From Opitutia bacterium (lineage in GTDB: Bacteria > Verrucomicrobiota > Verrucomicrobiia > Opitutales > Seribacteraceae), in assembly GCA_002721705.1 (NCBI GenBank), contig PBLJ01000036.1, positions 17,208 through 64,773 of the forward strand: a stretch of 47,566 nt of DNA, given 5' to 3'. This document shows positions 1 through 8,522 of the stretch, in pieces (position 1 is the stretch's first letter; each line of letters opens with the position of its first letter). The notes beneath the pieces are model-generated. The model had not been told where the DNA came from and did no database searches. It saw only the letters and a program-made list of their open reading frames with translations. The translations under genes were made by a program, and so were the position numbers.

Positions 1-277
1 TTTCGATTTTCATCAAGGTCAAGGGATCGGCATGGGTGGTCCTCACAGTCAGTCCCTTAAGTTCTACCATTCCGCGAAAATTGAAACGGGCCGAATCATA
101 AGTCAGATCGAGGCCATTTTTCTCCAGTGACGCATCGGCTGAAGAGAAGATGAATCTTGGTGCAGGAAAACTAATCCCGGTAAGAACCAAAAGCAGTAAG
201 AGCGATTGCAGGCACAAGGTCGTCGACAATCCGATTCGGGCAAATTTTACCCAACGGTCTCTATTGCTCGCAGCCAC
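1..277 (-). CDS. AsmA-like membrane protein, N-terminus only (partial)
   Basis: An open frame runs from a GTG at 275-277 to the left edge of the window, so only about 92 residues are visible. The upstream DUF4340 gene ends in the same frame at 287-289, and GTG is the first start codon after that stop, 9 bases on. The protein opens with a basic stretch (residues 1-14). A hydrophobic segment rich in Leu follows at about residues 18-38 and should be a signal anchor. After it comes a region with alternating hydrophobic residues (LDLTYDSARFNFRG) that resembles the start of AsmA/DUF3971-type periplasmic beta-repeat proteins. The family name is a guess from this pattern; the reading frame is better supported than the name. 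It is probably the last or next-to-last gene of the ABC module. Confidence 0.5.
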   Translation of the reverse strand, partial: MAASNRDRWVKFARIGLSTTLCLQSLLLLLVLTGISFPAPRFIFSSADASLEKNGLDLTYDSARFNFRGMVELKGLTVRTTHADPLTLMKIE

Positions 278-286
278 GGCGATGTC

Positions 287-2149
287 TCAAGGGTTCGTTT
301 CGAGAGGGGGTACGCGCTTGGGGAGTAGTTCTTGAATGGCATCGATCATGCGCTGCTCCAGTGTGAAAACCAAGTTGAAGTTGGGGGAACCACCATATTG
401 CGAGGTTCCTTGCTTTTGGCTGAAAAAATAGGTGCGGTTTTCGGTGACTCCCGAGTCACCTCCGGGCAAGACGATTTCGACAGTCAATTTAAATCGCCAA
501 GGCACTGTTTCGTTTTGCAAGACCAGTTGCTTTTCCGAGTACGCTTCGGGTAAATATTCCTTTATTTCAAACTGCCTTATCAATTCCGAGAGCTTAGTGG
601 TTGCTTCCTTTGTGGCGTTGTCTTCCATTCCAGTGAGGGTGGCATTATTCTCCAAATCCAGAAGGGTGACTGTCTTTATGGTTGCACCCGAGGCCAATGG
701 CTCGACCAAGCGAGTTCGATAATGCAGGGCGGTCAAGGGAACTTGGTCCTGCAATTTGTTCGAGATGACGTACACAACGGGTTCTTTCCTGCATTTTGCA
801 TAAATTTCATTTTCACTCGGTGAATTCCCTAACAAAAGCACACGTTGGACCCGCTTTTCACCCGATTGCATTCCTAGCGAGATGGTCAATCTGGTTGGTT
901 TCTTTAAATAATCCTCGAGCTCCTCTTCCAGCGGCAATCCGTAAGAGCGCAAGTCGTTCGCCGAAGGGGCATCGACGAACTTTTCAGCCTCTATTTCAGC
1001 GAGTGTGGTTAGCAAGGCTTCGATCACCTTGGTGTCCCCATCCACACTTTCCGAATTGTCCAATGACACCTTCCACTCTTTTTGCTCGTCTCTTTTAAGA
1101 CTGATCCGACGGCTTTCGTCCGCGAGGTCAATGGAGTCTATTTCCGACGTCTTTTCTTCAATCCGCATGAATCTTTTGTTTCGAAGTTTTCTTTGGGCAT
1201 CCTTGAGCTGCTTGAACAAGTCATTGGGGGTGACGAACAAGGTGGGGGATCCTTTCAGGTTCGCATATCTCATGCCGGTGAATTCTCCTTCTTCGATCGG
1301 CTCGCTGGCCACTAGGGTTTCGCTGCGTAGGTTGCCCTGCAGGGTGATGCTGAAATCGGATGCAGCGACTTTTTCGGCGATGGCTTCCATTTCTTGCGGA
1401 GGCATGACGAAATGAGTAACGGTTCCTCTCAACAAGTCATTGATCAGGGTCCGGACCGAGGCTCCATCGGCGGCCACCTCAATGGGGGTCTCGAAAGTCC
1501 AGTCTTCATTTGAGGGGGAGATACGGGAAATTTTCATCGTGGATGGGGTTCCACCTTGATTGAATTCAGCTGACAAGGATTTGATCTCGTAGAAATCCAA
1601 GTCGAAGAAATTTCGTTGCATCAGATTTTGCAGAGGTTGGTTCAGTGCGTCGTACAAGCCCTTGTCCACCGCGTAGATCACTTGTTGTTGCTTGGCCAAG
1701 ACGTAAACTTCTTGCTGGTCTCGAGTAGTCGCTCCAAATCCCAGTTCCATGAGGCCATTCCTCCCCATCACCTTGATGCTCAGCGATGGTGAGGCTAGGC
1801 CATAATCTTGAAGTGTTTCTCCATCCGTTAGCTCATCCCTAGAGAACAGGCGATTAGCCTCGATATGCTCCAAGTCTCTTACGATCTTTTGTACGGCGTG
1901 CCTGTCTGCAGGCCATTGCAAGGGCTTCTCTAGTTGCCATTCGTCATCGGTACGAATTAACAACACGCTTTGAGGGTCTGCATTGTTTTTGGATATGACG
2001 ATCTCAGTGATATTCTGAAATGATTCAGCCAGTTTCGCTCCATCCAGCTCTTCGGCATCATTTTCTTCGCTGCCGCATTTATATACGGTGGCGATGAAAA
2101 AAAACGCGACTAAGTTAAGCCCCAGAAGGATAAAGGTTTTGTTTTTCAT
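287..2149 (-). CDS. DUF4340 domain protein of the Gld-like ABC module
   Basis: The 620-residue product begins MKNKTFILLGLNLV, a short basic end followed by one membrane segment (about residues 5-24). A long, mostly polar extracytoplasmic region follows, with repeated DUF4340-like units (WQLEKPLQWPADRHAV, WTFETPIEVAADGASV, WKVSLDNSESVDGD). DUF4340 proteins usually sit beside GldG-like proteins and ABC-2 permeases, and that is the context here. I chose the ATG at 2147-2149. A TTG at 2165-2167 in the same frame overlaps the stop of the preceding gene and would add six residues. The substrate and molecular role of DUF4340 proteins are not established; a role as an accessory of the adjacent transporter is inferred from gene order. 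Confidence 0.85.
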   Translation of the reverse strand: MKNKTFILLGLNLVAFFFIATVYKCGSEENDAEELDGAKLAESFQNITEIVISKNNADPQSVLLIRTDDEWQLEKPLQWPADRHAVQKIVRDLEHIEANRLFSRDELTDGETLQDYGLASPSLSIKVMGRNGLMELGFGATTRDQQEVYVLAKQQQVIYAVDKGLYDALNQPLQNLMQRNFFDLDFYEIKSLSAEFNQGGTPSTMKISRISPSNEDWTFETPIEVAADGASVRTLINDLLRGTVTHFVMPPQEMEAIAEKVAASDFSITLQGNLRSETLVASEPIEEGEFTGMRYANLKGSPTLFVTPNDLFKQLKDAQRKLRNKRFMRIEEKTSEIDSIDLADESRRISLKRDEQKEWKVSLDNSESVDGDTKVIEALLTTLAEIEAEKFVDAPSANDLRSYGLPLEEELEDYLKKPTRLTISLGMQSGEKRVQRVLLLGNSPSENEIYAKCRKEPVVYVISNKLQDQVPLTALHYRTRLVEPLASGATIKTVTLLDLENNATLTGMEDNATKEATTKLSELIRQFEIKEYLPEAYSEKQLVLQNETVPWRFKLTVEIVLPGGDSGVTENRTYFFSQKQGTSQYGGSPNFNLVFTLEQRMIDAIQELLPKRVPPLETNP

Positions 2150-2163
2150 TGCGTTGGATTCAT

Positions 2164-3789
2164 TCAAGCATCACGTCGCAGGGCGCGTCGCGCCAACCCC
2201 ACCAGAGCTACCAGTCCCGGAATCAAGGCTAAATGGTAAAGAACCGAATGATGTTCAACGTGGTTCAGCCGAATCGCAAAGCGATCAACGGGTTTAGGGG
2301 GAATCCTGAGCAACTCGCGCTCGTCCAGTAGCCAGTGGATCACGTTGCGAAACAGGATGCGGTTCCCATGGCCTTTCACAAAAGCCTCGTTGCAGAACAA
2401 GGTGGAGTTTCCGAAGACGGCTAATTTCCCCCCTGGGATATCAATGCCATGTTCGGAGCGAACCTTGCGTTCGGATACAGCCGCAAAGGAGACGAATTCC
2501 TTGTCGTTGCCTTCCGTTTCGCGGGCTGCAGGGTCGTCGGCTATGCCTGGAATGCGCCAATTCTTCTCCGCCCAACTGGCTTCGGAGTACGTCATCAAGC
2601 TGGTTGCGACCACCCTCTCCGATGCTTGGCTGGGATCTATCAGGACGGGGCGGCCTCTGCTTTCGTATGGAAATAGCAAGAGGGGGATTTCGTTCTTGGC
2701 AAGATTTTCCACAATGGGGTGGGCGACAATGGGGTCGATGTCCTCGGTTTTGTATAAGTCAGTGTAATAGGGAGCGCGGTTGGTTTTTTCGACCTCCGGT
2801 TCAACCAAACACTTGTCGTCGCATCTCAGTCCCCAGTAACCAAGGAGTTCTTCCAGTCCATGATCCTTCATGTTGCGGACTGGGTCGAGCAGTAGCAACA
2901 GGTTGCCTCGCCTATCGCTTAAGTATCCTTGCAGTGCATCCGCGGCGTCGTCCAATTTGTATTGTGGCGAGGCGATAATCACAATGTCTGCGTCTTGGGG
3001 CACTCGCTCTCCGGAGCCGAGCCGGGTGGAACCGGTTTCGACTGCGAGGTCCTTCAATATACTTTCCATTTCGGTCAATCCTCGGGTTCCATGAAAATTG
3101 TCGGTCTTCATTTCATCGTGCCCTTTTAAAAATACCACCTTTGGCATTTTTGCCCTGGACACTTTCCTGATCGCCGACAAAAGCTTGGATTCGCCTTGGA
3201 AGTAGGTGGGCATCAAATGCCCTTCGGAAGTTTTTTCCCACCCTGAATACCATCCCTCTTTTTCCAACTTGATACTGAGATTCACGTTGGCCGAAACTTT
3301 GTCAGTTTCCCATTTCGCATCTTGAGCGTCAGGTTTGAAGATCCAAATCGGCTCTCCTGATGCAGAAGCTACTCCAATCAGGTTTTGTTCCTTTAGGTCG
3401 TGTTTTGTGATGATTGCTTCGTTTGCGCCACGTTGCTTCAGCACGTTGACGTAGTGCACGCGGATTTTTCCTGGGCCAGAGCTTTCCTCTTCAAGCGATC
3501 CAAGTAGGAACTTCAGATCGAGCAATAGACGTTGCATCAAGGGAGATTCTTGGTTCGAGCCTTCCGTGATCGTCACGATCACGTCCACGGGTTCTTGTAG
3601 GCTTTCGAGAACCTTTTTCGTTTCGGCCGACACTATATGGCGGTCTGGTTGAGAGAGGTCCGTGCGCGTGTACAATTTGGTGGCCAGGAAATTGATCGCG
3701 ATTGCCAAGCCAACCATAAGAAAAGCTTGCGAGATCAAATGCAAGCGACTGTTCCTGCGAGCGTTCCCGAAGTCGGATGCTTTTTTCAT
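2164..3789 (-). CDS. GldG-like ABC transporter auxiliary protein
   Basis: The product has 541 residues. A membrane segment at about residues 20-40 follows a basic N-terminus, and a second one lies near the C-terminus (about 515-535, ending in a basic tail RRALRRDA). The large middle part matches the GldG / ABC_transp_aux type: it starts with DRHIVSAETKKVLESLQEPV and contains a segment like a glutamine-amidotransferase fold (VVFLKGHDEMKTDN, ADIVIIASPQY, LLLLLDPVRN). The start ATG at 3787-3789 overlaps the permease stop by four bases (ATGA), which indicates translational coupling. In Bacteroidetes GldA/F/G are tied to gliding; elsewhere the same trio occurs in non-gliders, so a general export function is the safer reading. 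Confidence 0.85.
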   Translation of the reverse strand: MKKASDFGNARRNSRLHLISQAFLMVGLAIAINFLATKLYTRTDLSQPDRHIVSAETKKVLESLQEPVDVIVTITEGSNQESPLMQRLLLDLKFLLGSLEEESSGPGKIRVHYVNVLKQRGANEAIITKHDLKEQNLIGVASASGEPIWIFKPDAQDAKWETDKVSANVNLSIKLEKEGWYSGWEKTSEGHLMPTYFQGESKLLSAIRKVSRAKMPKVVFLKGHDEMKTDNFHGTRGLTEMESILKDLAVETGSTRLGSGERVPQDADIVIIASPQYKLDDAADALQGYLSDRRGNLLLLLDPVRNMKDHGLEELLGYWGLRCDDKCLVEPEVEKTNRAPYYTDLYKTEDIDPIVAHPIVENLAKNEIPLLLFPYESRGRPVLIDPSQASERVVATSLMTYSEASWAEKNWRIPGIADDPAARETEGNDKEFVSFAAVSERKVRSEHGIDIPGGKLAVFGNSTLFCNEAFVKGHGNRILFRNVIHWLLDERELLRIPPKPVDRFAIRLNHVEHHSVLYHLALIPGLVALVGLARRALRRDA

Positions 3790-4565
3790 TCGCCGCTCCT
3801 GTGTTCGGTTACCAAGGTTGCAAAGCCTAGAAAAAGGGCGGCGCTGGTCAGGTAGTAGACAATCGGCCTAGTGTCGATTATGCCTCGCGAAAACTCGCGG
3901 AGATGATCATAACCGCGAAAGAAGGCTCCCAGGCTCTGATGAATGGTCTCGCCCAACATGCTGGTTGGAGCCGCAGGTTGGTTTTCATGGAAGTAGTAAA
4001 TCAAGGAAAGTTGGATCAACAGCAGTGTGAAGGTAAGCATACCTGCCACTAATTGGCTGCGGGTCAAACTACTGGCGAAAATGCCGATAGCGACGAATGC
4101 GGCGCCACTGACCATCAAATACAGACCTCCACCGAACAAAAAGGTGAGATCCATGAAGCGCAGTTCTCCGACTTTGTCCTCGAAAAAATAATGGGTTACG
4201 GCCGGAAACCCCAAAGCCAGACCGCAAAGCGAGAGATAGTAAAGATAGGCGGCTCCCCATTTGCCGACCACGATTGCGTAGGTTGGGGTTGGGGTGGCGA
4301 GCAAGGTTTCGAGAGTACCCGTTCTGCGTTCTTCCGCCAAGCTTCTCATGGTAAGAAAAGGTATTATCGTGGGGGTCATGATGAAGAGGCCGAAGGCCAG
4401 TTCGAAAATGGGTGGCATCCTCCCGGTCGAGAGGTGATAACTGCCGAGGTAAAACCAAAACATGAGCCCCATTACCAATAGAAAGTAAAAACCGGCGATA
4501 AAGGTTGCGGGAGAAATGAGGAGGGAGAAAATTTCCTGCCTCAATATGACGAATAAGTTTCTCAT
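3786..4565 (-). CDS. ABC-2 type permease (GldF-like)
   Basis: The product has 259 residues with about six hydrophobic segments. The motif RSLAEERRTGTLETLLATP in the first third is typical of ABC-2/GldF permeases, where the EERR-GT-ETLL stretch forms the coupling region that contacts the ATPase. The ATG at 4563-4565 shares its A with the stop of the ATPase gene (TGATG), so translation is likely coupled. A TTG one codon earlier (4566-4568) is less likely. It should pair with the ATPase just upstream and the GldG-like protein just downstream. The substrate cannot be read from the sequence. Confidence 0.88.
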   Translation of the reverse strand: MRNLFVILRQEIFSLLISPATFIAGFYFLLVMGLMFWFYLGSYHLSTGRMPPIFELAFGLFIMTPTIIPFLTMRSLAEERRTGTLETLLATPTPTYAIVVGKWGAAYLYYLSLCGLALGFPAVTHYFFEDKVGELRFMDLTFLFGGGLYLMVSGAAFVAIGIFASSLTRSQLVAGMLTFTLLLIQLSLIYYFHENQPAAPTSMLGETIHQSLGAFFRGYDHLREFSRGIIDTRPIVYYLTSAALFLGFATLVTEHRSGE

Positions 4566-5662
4566 CAACTGGTTTTTCTTCGGACGTTTCTTTTCTTTTT
4601 GGACCGGGCGCGCTTCGATTTGGCCTTGGGCTTCATTTGCCCTTTGCCTGACTCATCTCCGGCGTCTTCCTCGATTGCGCCCAATGGCGTTTCGATCTCC
4701 CAACTGCGTTGAGTTGCGCGAATGAAGATTTCTTCCAAATCGGGATGAGTTTCACGAATCTCCCCCAAGCTTGTCCGTGAATTCCTGACCAAAAGAGCGG
4801 CTGTGCGTTCCATGATGTCCTTGGCCTTGGCGGAGCGAAAGCTGAACCAGCGAAATCCTGCTTTATCCACTGCTCCCTCATCCGTTTTCTCGATGTTTGA
4901 ATCCAATTTCTGGATTTGCGCCGAGATTTCTCTCGGATCACCTTTTGCCTTTACTTCGAAGCTGATTTCAGGGGCGAAATTTTCGCGCAGTTCCGTCAGG
5001 GTGCCTTCAGCGACTATGCGTCCGTGATTGAGAATGAGGGCGCGATCGCAGGAGTTTTCTATTTCTGAAAGTACGTGGCTTGAAATGAAGAAAGTTACTT
5101 CTCCACGCAATTTCTCGATTAAATCTCGAATGATTATCACTTGGTGCGGATCCAAGCCGATCGTGGGTTCATCCATCACCACTAATTTCGGTTCGGCAAC
5201 AAGTGCTTCCGCGATGCCCACTCGTTGCCGATAGCCTTTGGAGAGATTCCCAATTATACGTTGTTCGGCCGAACGATGCAGGTCGCACAATTCCAGGACC
5301 AAGTCCACGCGCTTTTTCAACCTGGCTCCCTCGAGGCCTTTCAGCTTTCCGCGAAATCGAAGGTATTCATAAACCCTCAGATCTAGAGGAAGAGGGTTGT
5401 TTTCGGGCATATACCCGATGTATTTTTTTACTTCGTGGGAATATTGAGCCATCGGTATCCCACAGACCGACATTCGTCCACTGGTGCCGGTCAGCAATCC
5501 GCAAAGGATTCTCATCGTGGTGCTTTTGCCAGCTCCGTTCGGACCAAGAAAACCCACGACTTCTCCCTTTCGTATCTGAAACGAGATACAATCGACCGCC
5601 TTTTTTCGTCCAAAAGTCTTGGTCAATTGGTCTACTTCAATCAAAAAATCCTCGTTAACCAT
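4565..5662 (-). CDS. ABC transporter ATP-binding protein (GldA-like)
   Basis: The product has 365 residues. Walker A is GPNGAGKST at residues 40-48, the signature is LSKGYRQRVG, Walker B is LVVMDEPT, and the switch His is in ISSHVLSE. The C-terminal part after about residue 220 is the extra domain seen in DrrA/GldA-type exporter ATPases. The last 26 residues or so are very rich in Lys and Arg (KPKAKSKRARSKKKRNVRRK), which is unusual and could bind RNA, DNA or acidic lipid. I chose the ATG at 5660-5662; a GGAGGG lies about ten bases ahead of it, and a TTG at 5678-5680 is an alternative. It heads the module ATPase-permease-GldG-DUF4340. Confidence 0.92.
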   Translation of the reverse strand: MVNEDFLIEVDQLTKTFGRKKAVDCISFQIRKGEVVGFLGPNGAGKSTTMRILCGLLTGTSGRMSVCGIPMAQYSHEVKKYIGYMPENNPLPLDLRVYEYLRFRGKLKGLEGARLKKRVDLVLELCDLHRSAEQRIIGNLSKGYRQRVGIAEALVAEPKLVVMDEPTIGLDPHQVIIIRDLIEKLRGEVTFFISSHVLSEIENSCDRALILNHGRIVAEGTLTELRENFAPEISFEVKAKGDPREISAQIQKLDSNIEKTDEGAVDKAGFRWFSFRSAKAKDIMERTAALLVRNSRTSLGEIRETHPDLEEIFIRATQRSWEIETPLGAIEEDAGDESGKGQMKPKAKSKRARSKKKRNVRRKTS

Positions 5663-5679
5663 CGTGCGCTTACCCTCCA

Positions 5680-5707
5680 AGCCAAGTTTGAAACTGGCTC
5701 CAGTATA
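5680..5707 (-). promoter_or_regulatory. Possible promoter and leader hairpin of the ABC module
   Basis: In the 76-base gap after coaX the minus strand reads TATACT (5702-5707), a good -10 hexamer, but no convincing -35 lies 16-18 bases ahead of it. Directly downstream is an imperfect inverted repeat (AGCCAGTTT / AAACTTGGCT, 5680-5699) that ends just before the GGAGGG ahead of the ATPase start. It may give the ABC module its own transcript; read-through from coaX is equally possible. Confidence 0.3.
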
Positions 5708-5738
5708 ATGGATGTTTCATCTGGCGATAGGGTCAAGG

Positions 5739-6527
5739 TTAATGCCTGACTTGGTCTCTTCTAAACGCCTCCGCTAATCCGCGGAGGGTTAAAATGGGAT
5801 CAATCGGCAAGTCTACGTCCAAGACTTGATTCAAATTTTCGGCGGTTCCACCTGTTAGTACAAGCTTGGGCTCCTTGCCTTCCTTAATTGCGAGTTCTTT
5901 CTTCAGTGGGTTGAGTATGCCTTCGATCATGGAAGGGAATCCCAAGGAACACCCTAGTTGCATGGCATCATGAGTGGATCGGCCGATGATGTCATCTGGA
6001 ATCGATAAATGAGGTTTCAATTGCGGCAACAATGCGGTTCTCTCGGCCAAGTATTCCGTCATCAAACTCAAGCCCGGGGCTATTATGCCGCCCTCATATC
6101 CACTTTTCGATCCTATGACGTCGAAGGTCGTTGCAGTGCCTAAATCGATCACGATGGCCGGAGTGCCATGATATGTCTGCGCGGCAATTGCATTGGCGAG
6201 TCGATCGGCTCCGACTTCCTCGGGATTGCAACTTGCAATGGGTAATCCGATGCAAGACGAAGCGCTCAGTTCAAAAACTGTTTCGAACCGACTGCTCAGC
6301 AAGTCATTCAATTGCGAGTTGATATTGGGGACTACTGAACAAAAGGCAGCATGCCAAGGGCCTTTGCCCAAGGGCGCGAGGTCCTCGATCATGGATGCAA
6401 GCTTCCGAGGGTCCGCCTGAATCGTGTCGGTGGCCGTCGATTGTTCTGCAATCAACTCCGACCCGATGAATGCGCCGCCATGCAAGTTGGTGTTCCCCAA
6501 GTCAACGCAGACTAGGTTCAGCTTCAT
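5739..6527 (-). CDS. coaX: Type III pantothenate kinase
   Basis: The 262-residue product phosphorylates pantothenate, the first step of coenzyme A synthesis. It belongs to the ASKHA fold. The phosphate-binding motif DLGNTN is at residues 9-14, the substrate motif GADR at 106-109, DLGTATTFD at 128-136, GGIIAPG at 146-152 and a C-terminal TGG at 225-227. This motif set and a length near 260 fit CoaX rather than the CoaA or CoaW kinases. A longer frame reaches back into birA, but the ATG at 6525-6527 forms an ATGA overlap with the birA stop and starts right at the family's conserved N-terminus. The birA-coaX arrangement is common in bacteria. Confidence 0.95.
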   Translation of the reverse strand: MKLNLVCVDLGNTNLHGGAFIGSELIAEQSTATDTIQADPRKLASMIEDLAPLGKGPWHAAFCSVVPNINSQLNDLLSSRFETVFELSASSCIGLPIASCNPEEVGADRLANAIAAQTYHGTPAIVIDLGTATTFDVIGSKSGYEGGIIAPGLSLMTEYLAERTALLPQLKPHLSIPDDIIGRSTHDAMQLGCSLGFPSMIEGILNPLKKELAIKEGKEPKLVLTGGTAENLNQVLDVDLPIDPILTLRGLAEAFRRDQVRH

Positions 6528-7564
6528 GTGGAAAGCGTGACGTCGGCGGATCGCAATTTGCGCAATTTGCCGTTGCCAAGTCGAATGACCAGGGAGCCGG
6601 TTTGATCTATTCCGCGGGCGATGCCACGCAACAGTTCCTTTCCGGTTTGAACCTGCACGGCTTGCCCTTGCAGCGCATCCACCTCTTTCCATGCTTTTTG
6701 CAAGGCTTTGAAGTCCAAGCCTTCGAGGTATTCCTCATAAGCCATGATCAAGCAACGCACCAAACCGGAGGCAAGCTCGTGCAAGGGTAGGGCATGCCCG
6801 GCGCTTTCTGCAAAAGAGGAGGCTTTTCCGGTCAGGGATTTCGGGAAATGCTTTTGCTTTGAGTTCACGTTGAGGCCTATCCCGACAACGAGACCTTGAA
6901 TACAGTCGACGTCTATTTTCGCTTCCGCGAGCATCCCTCCCATCTTGCGTTTTTGGATGAGTAGGTCATTGGGCCATTTCACTTGTACGTCCAGCCCGCT
7001 GGCATCCCTTAGAAAATGGCAAATCTTCAGGCCGAACCACAAGCTGGTCAAGGGTAGGTCACTTGCCGGCAATTTTGGACGGAAAGCAACTGAAAGATAA
7101 AGATTCCCCGTAGCCGGGCTGTGCCATGTCCGCCCCAATCTACCGCGACCTTTTTCCTGCTGGTTGGCAAAAACGGCAAAGGGCGTCTTGCGATTGGCAT
7201 TCAGTAGGCGTTCCGCTTCCGAATTCGTGCTGTCCACGGATTGGAGAACGACACAGCGACAATTCGGTTGCTCTGCGTCCATGTGAGCCTCAAGCAAGCT
7301 TTGATTCAATAAAGCTGGCTCTTTCGTAAGCCTATAGCCTCGGTTACGAGCAGCGTCTATTCCGAGCCCCTGCATGCGAAGGTTGTTTACTCGGTTCCAA
7401 ACGCCAACCCGTGACATTTTCATACCTTGGGCCAAGTAAGTTCCGGAAACGTATTGTGGAAATGCGGCTAGAAGCGTACGCAAAAGAAAAAGTCCGGGAT
7501 CCTTGGGCGGGCGTCGTAGTTTTGGAACGACCTTCTCGCGTTTGCGGGGTGTTTTTTTCGACAT
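6524..7564 (-). CDS. birA: Bifunctional biotin-protein ligase / repressor
   Basis: The 346-residue product activates biotin with ATP and attaches it to the carboxyl carrier protein of acetyl-CoA carboxylase and related enzymes. After a basic, Lys-rich start (MSKKTPRKREKVV), residues 23-80 look like the winged helix of class II BirA (LAQGMKMSRVGVWNRVNNL). The ligase core carries GRGRLGRTW at 139-147, KWPNDLL at 196-202 and GIGLNVN at 228-234. The wing domain makes repression of biotin genes likely, but no target operator is visible here. I chose the ATG at 7562-7564, seven bases after the nadC stop; an in-frame extension into nadC is not needed. Confidence 0.94.
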   Translation of the reverse strand: MSKKTPRKREKVVPKLRRPPKDPGLFLLRTLLAAFPQYVSGTYLAQGMKMSRVGVWNRVNNLRMQGLGIDAARNRGYRLTKEPALLNQSLLEAHMDAEQPNCRCVVLQSVDSTNSEAERLLNANRKTPFAVFANQQEKGRGRLGRTWHSPATGNLYLSVAFRPKLPASDLPLTSLWFGLKICHFLRDASGLDVQVKWPNDLLIQKRKMGGMLAEAKIDVDCIQGLVVGIGLNVNSKQKHFPKSLTGKASSFAESAGHALPLHELASGLVRCLIMAYEEYLEGLDFKALQKAWKEVDALQGQAVQVQTGKELLRGIARGIDQTGSLVIRLGNGKLRKLRSADVTLST

Positions 7565-7571
7565 TGTGATT

Positions 7572-8522
7572 TCAGAACGCCCAATCCAAACCGATGTCGC
7601 TCCAAGCCGATTGTCCAACCACTGCGCTGGTCGAAACGAAATCGAGATCCAAGTCTTTGTATCGATTGACGTTTTCCAAGGTTATCCCTCCGCTTGCCTC
7701 GGTGATAGCGGTGGAATCGATTATGCGAATGGCTTCTTTCAGCTCGTCCAAGGCAAAATTGTCCAGCAGCAAGGCATCGGGCTTGGCCTTCAGGATCGGC
7801 GGAATTTGTTCCAGACGATCCACCTCAACTTGAATCAAAAGGTCGGGGGCTCTCGCTTTGGCTTTCAATACGAGTTCGGTCAGGAATTCTCCTGCCGACG
7901 CCTTGCTTGCCTCGAGGTGGTTGTCCTTGATCATCACGCGATCGAATAGACCGAACCTGTGATTCCACCCTCCTCCTGCGGCAACGGCATATTTCTCGAG
8001 AACACGATGCCCAGGAGTGGTTTTACGCGTGTCAAGAAGGCGTGGTTTTCCCCCTTCTAGGAGGTCGGTGAATTTTCGTGTCTGCGTGGCAATGCCGGAC
8101 AATCGTTGCAAAAAGTTCAGCAACGAGCGTTCGGCTGCGAGCAGGGTCTTCTTGCTTCCTGTGATTTGGCCCATTGCAAAGCCACTTTTCAGATAATCCC
8201 CATCCTCCACGAATGTCTCAAGTGTCGCTTCACCTCCAAATGCGTTCAGAATGAAGGGGATGATTCCCGACCCGCAAGCAACCATTGGGTTGCGGGTTAC
8301 GAGAGAGGCGGATCCCTGCCCATTCAAATCAAGCGCTTCCACGGTTCGATCTCCCTTGTGGTCGGGAGGGTTCCGCAATCCCATCCCATCCAAGTCCTCC
8401 TCTTTCGCTCTTCGGGCAAGCTTTTGCAGGTATTTCTCGTCGACGTCTGCCCAGGCAAGTCGGTTGGGAGCCGCTTTCAAGCCAGCCGAACGAGGGAGCA
8501 ATGGTTTGCTTGCGGCGTTCAC
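7572..8522 (-). CDS. nadC: Nicotinate-nucleotide pyrophosphorylase (carboxylating)
   Basis: The 316-residue enzyme joins quinolinate and PRPP to give nicotinate mononucleotide, the entry to NAD from the de novo route. The key motifs are AERSLLNF at 130-137, DTRKTTPG at 164-171, the following GGGWNHRFGL and IKDNHL. The C-terminal barrel strands (QVEVDRLEQIP, LLLDNF, EASGGITLENV) are all present. The first about 50 residues are polar and longer than in many homologues. The start is a GTG (8520-8522) that follows the purA stop with no gap, so it should be co-translated with purA. nadA and nadB are not in the window. Confidence 0.95.
   Translation of the reverse strand: MNAASKPLLPRSAGLKAAPNRLAWADVDEKYLQKLARRAKEEDLDGMGLRNPPDHKGDRTVEALDLNGQGSASLVTRNPMVACGSGIIPFILNAFGGEATLETFVEDGDYLKSGFAMGQITGSKKTLLAAERSLLNFLQRLSGIATQTRKFTDLLEGGKPRLLDTRKTTPGHRVLEKYAVAAGGGWNHRFGLFDRVMIKDNHLEASKASAGEFLTELVLKAKARAPDLLIQVEVDRLEQIPPILKAKPDALLLDNFALDELKEAIRIIDSTAITEASGGITLENVNRYKDLDLDFVSTSAVVGQSAWSDIGLDWAF

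Noticed and set aside
4053-4481. A 142-codon plus-strand frame opposite the permease
   Set aside because: It is very hydrophilic and made of antisense codons of a membrane protein; no homology pattern.
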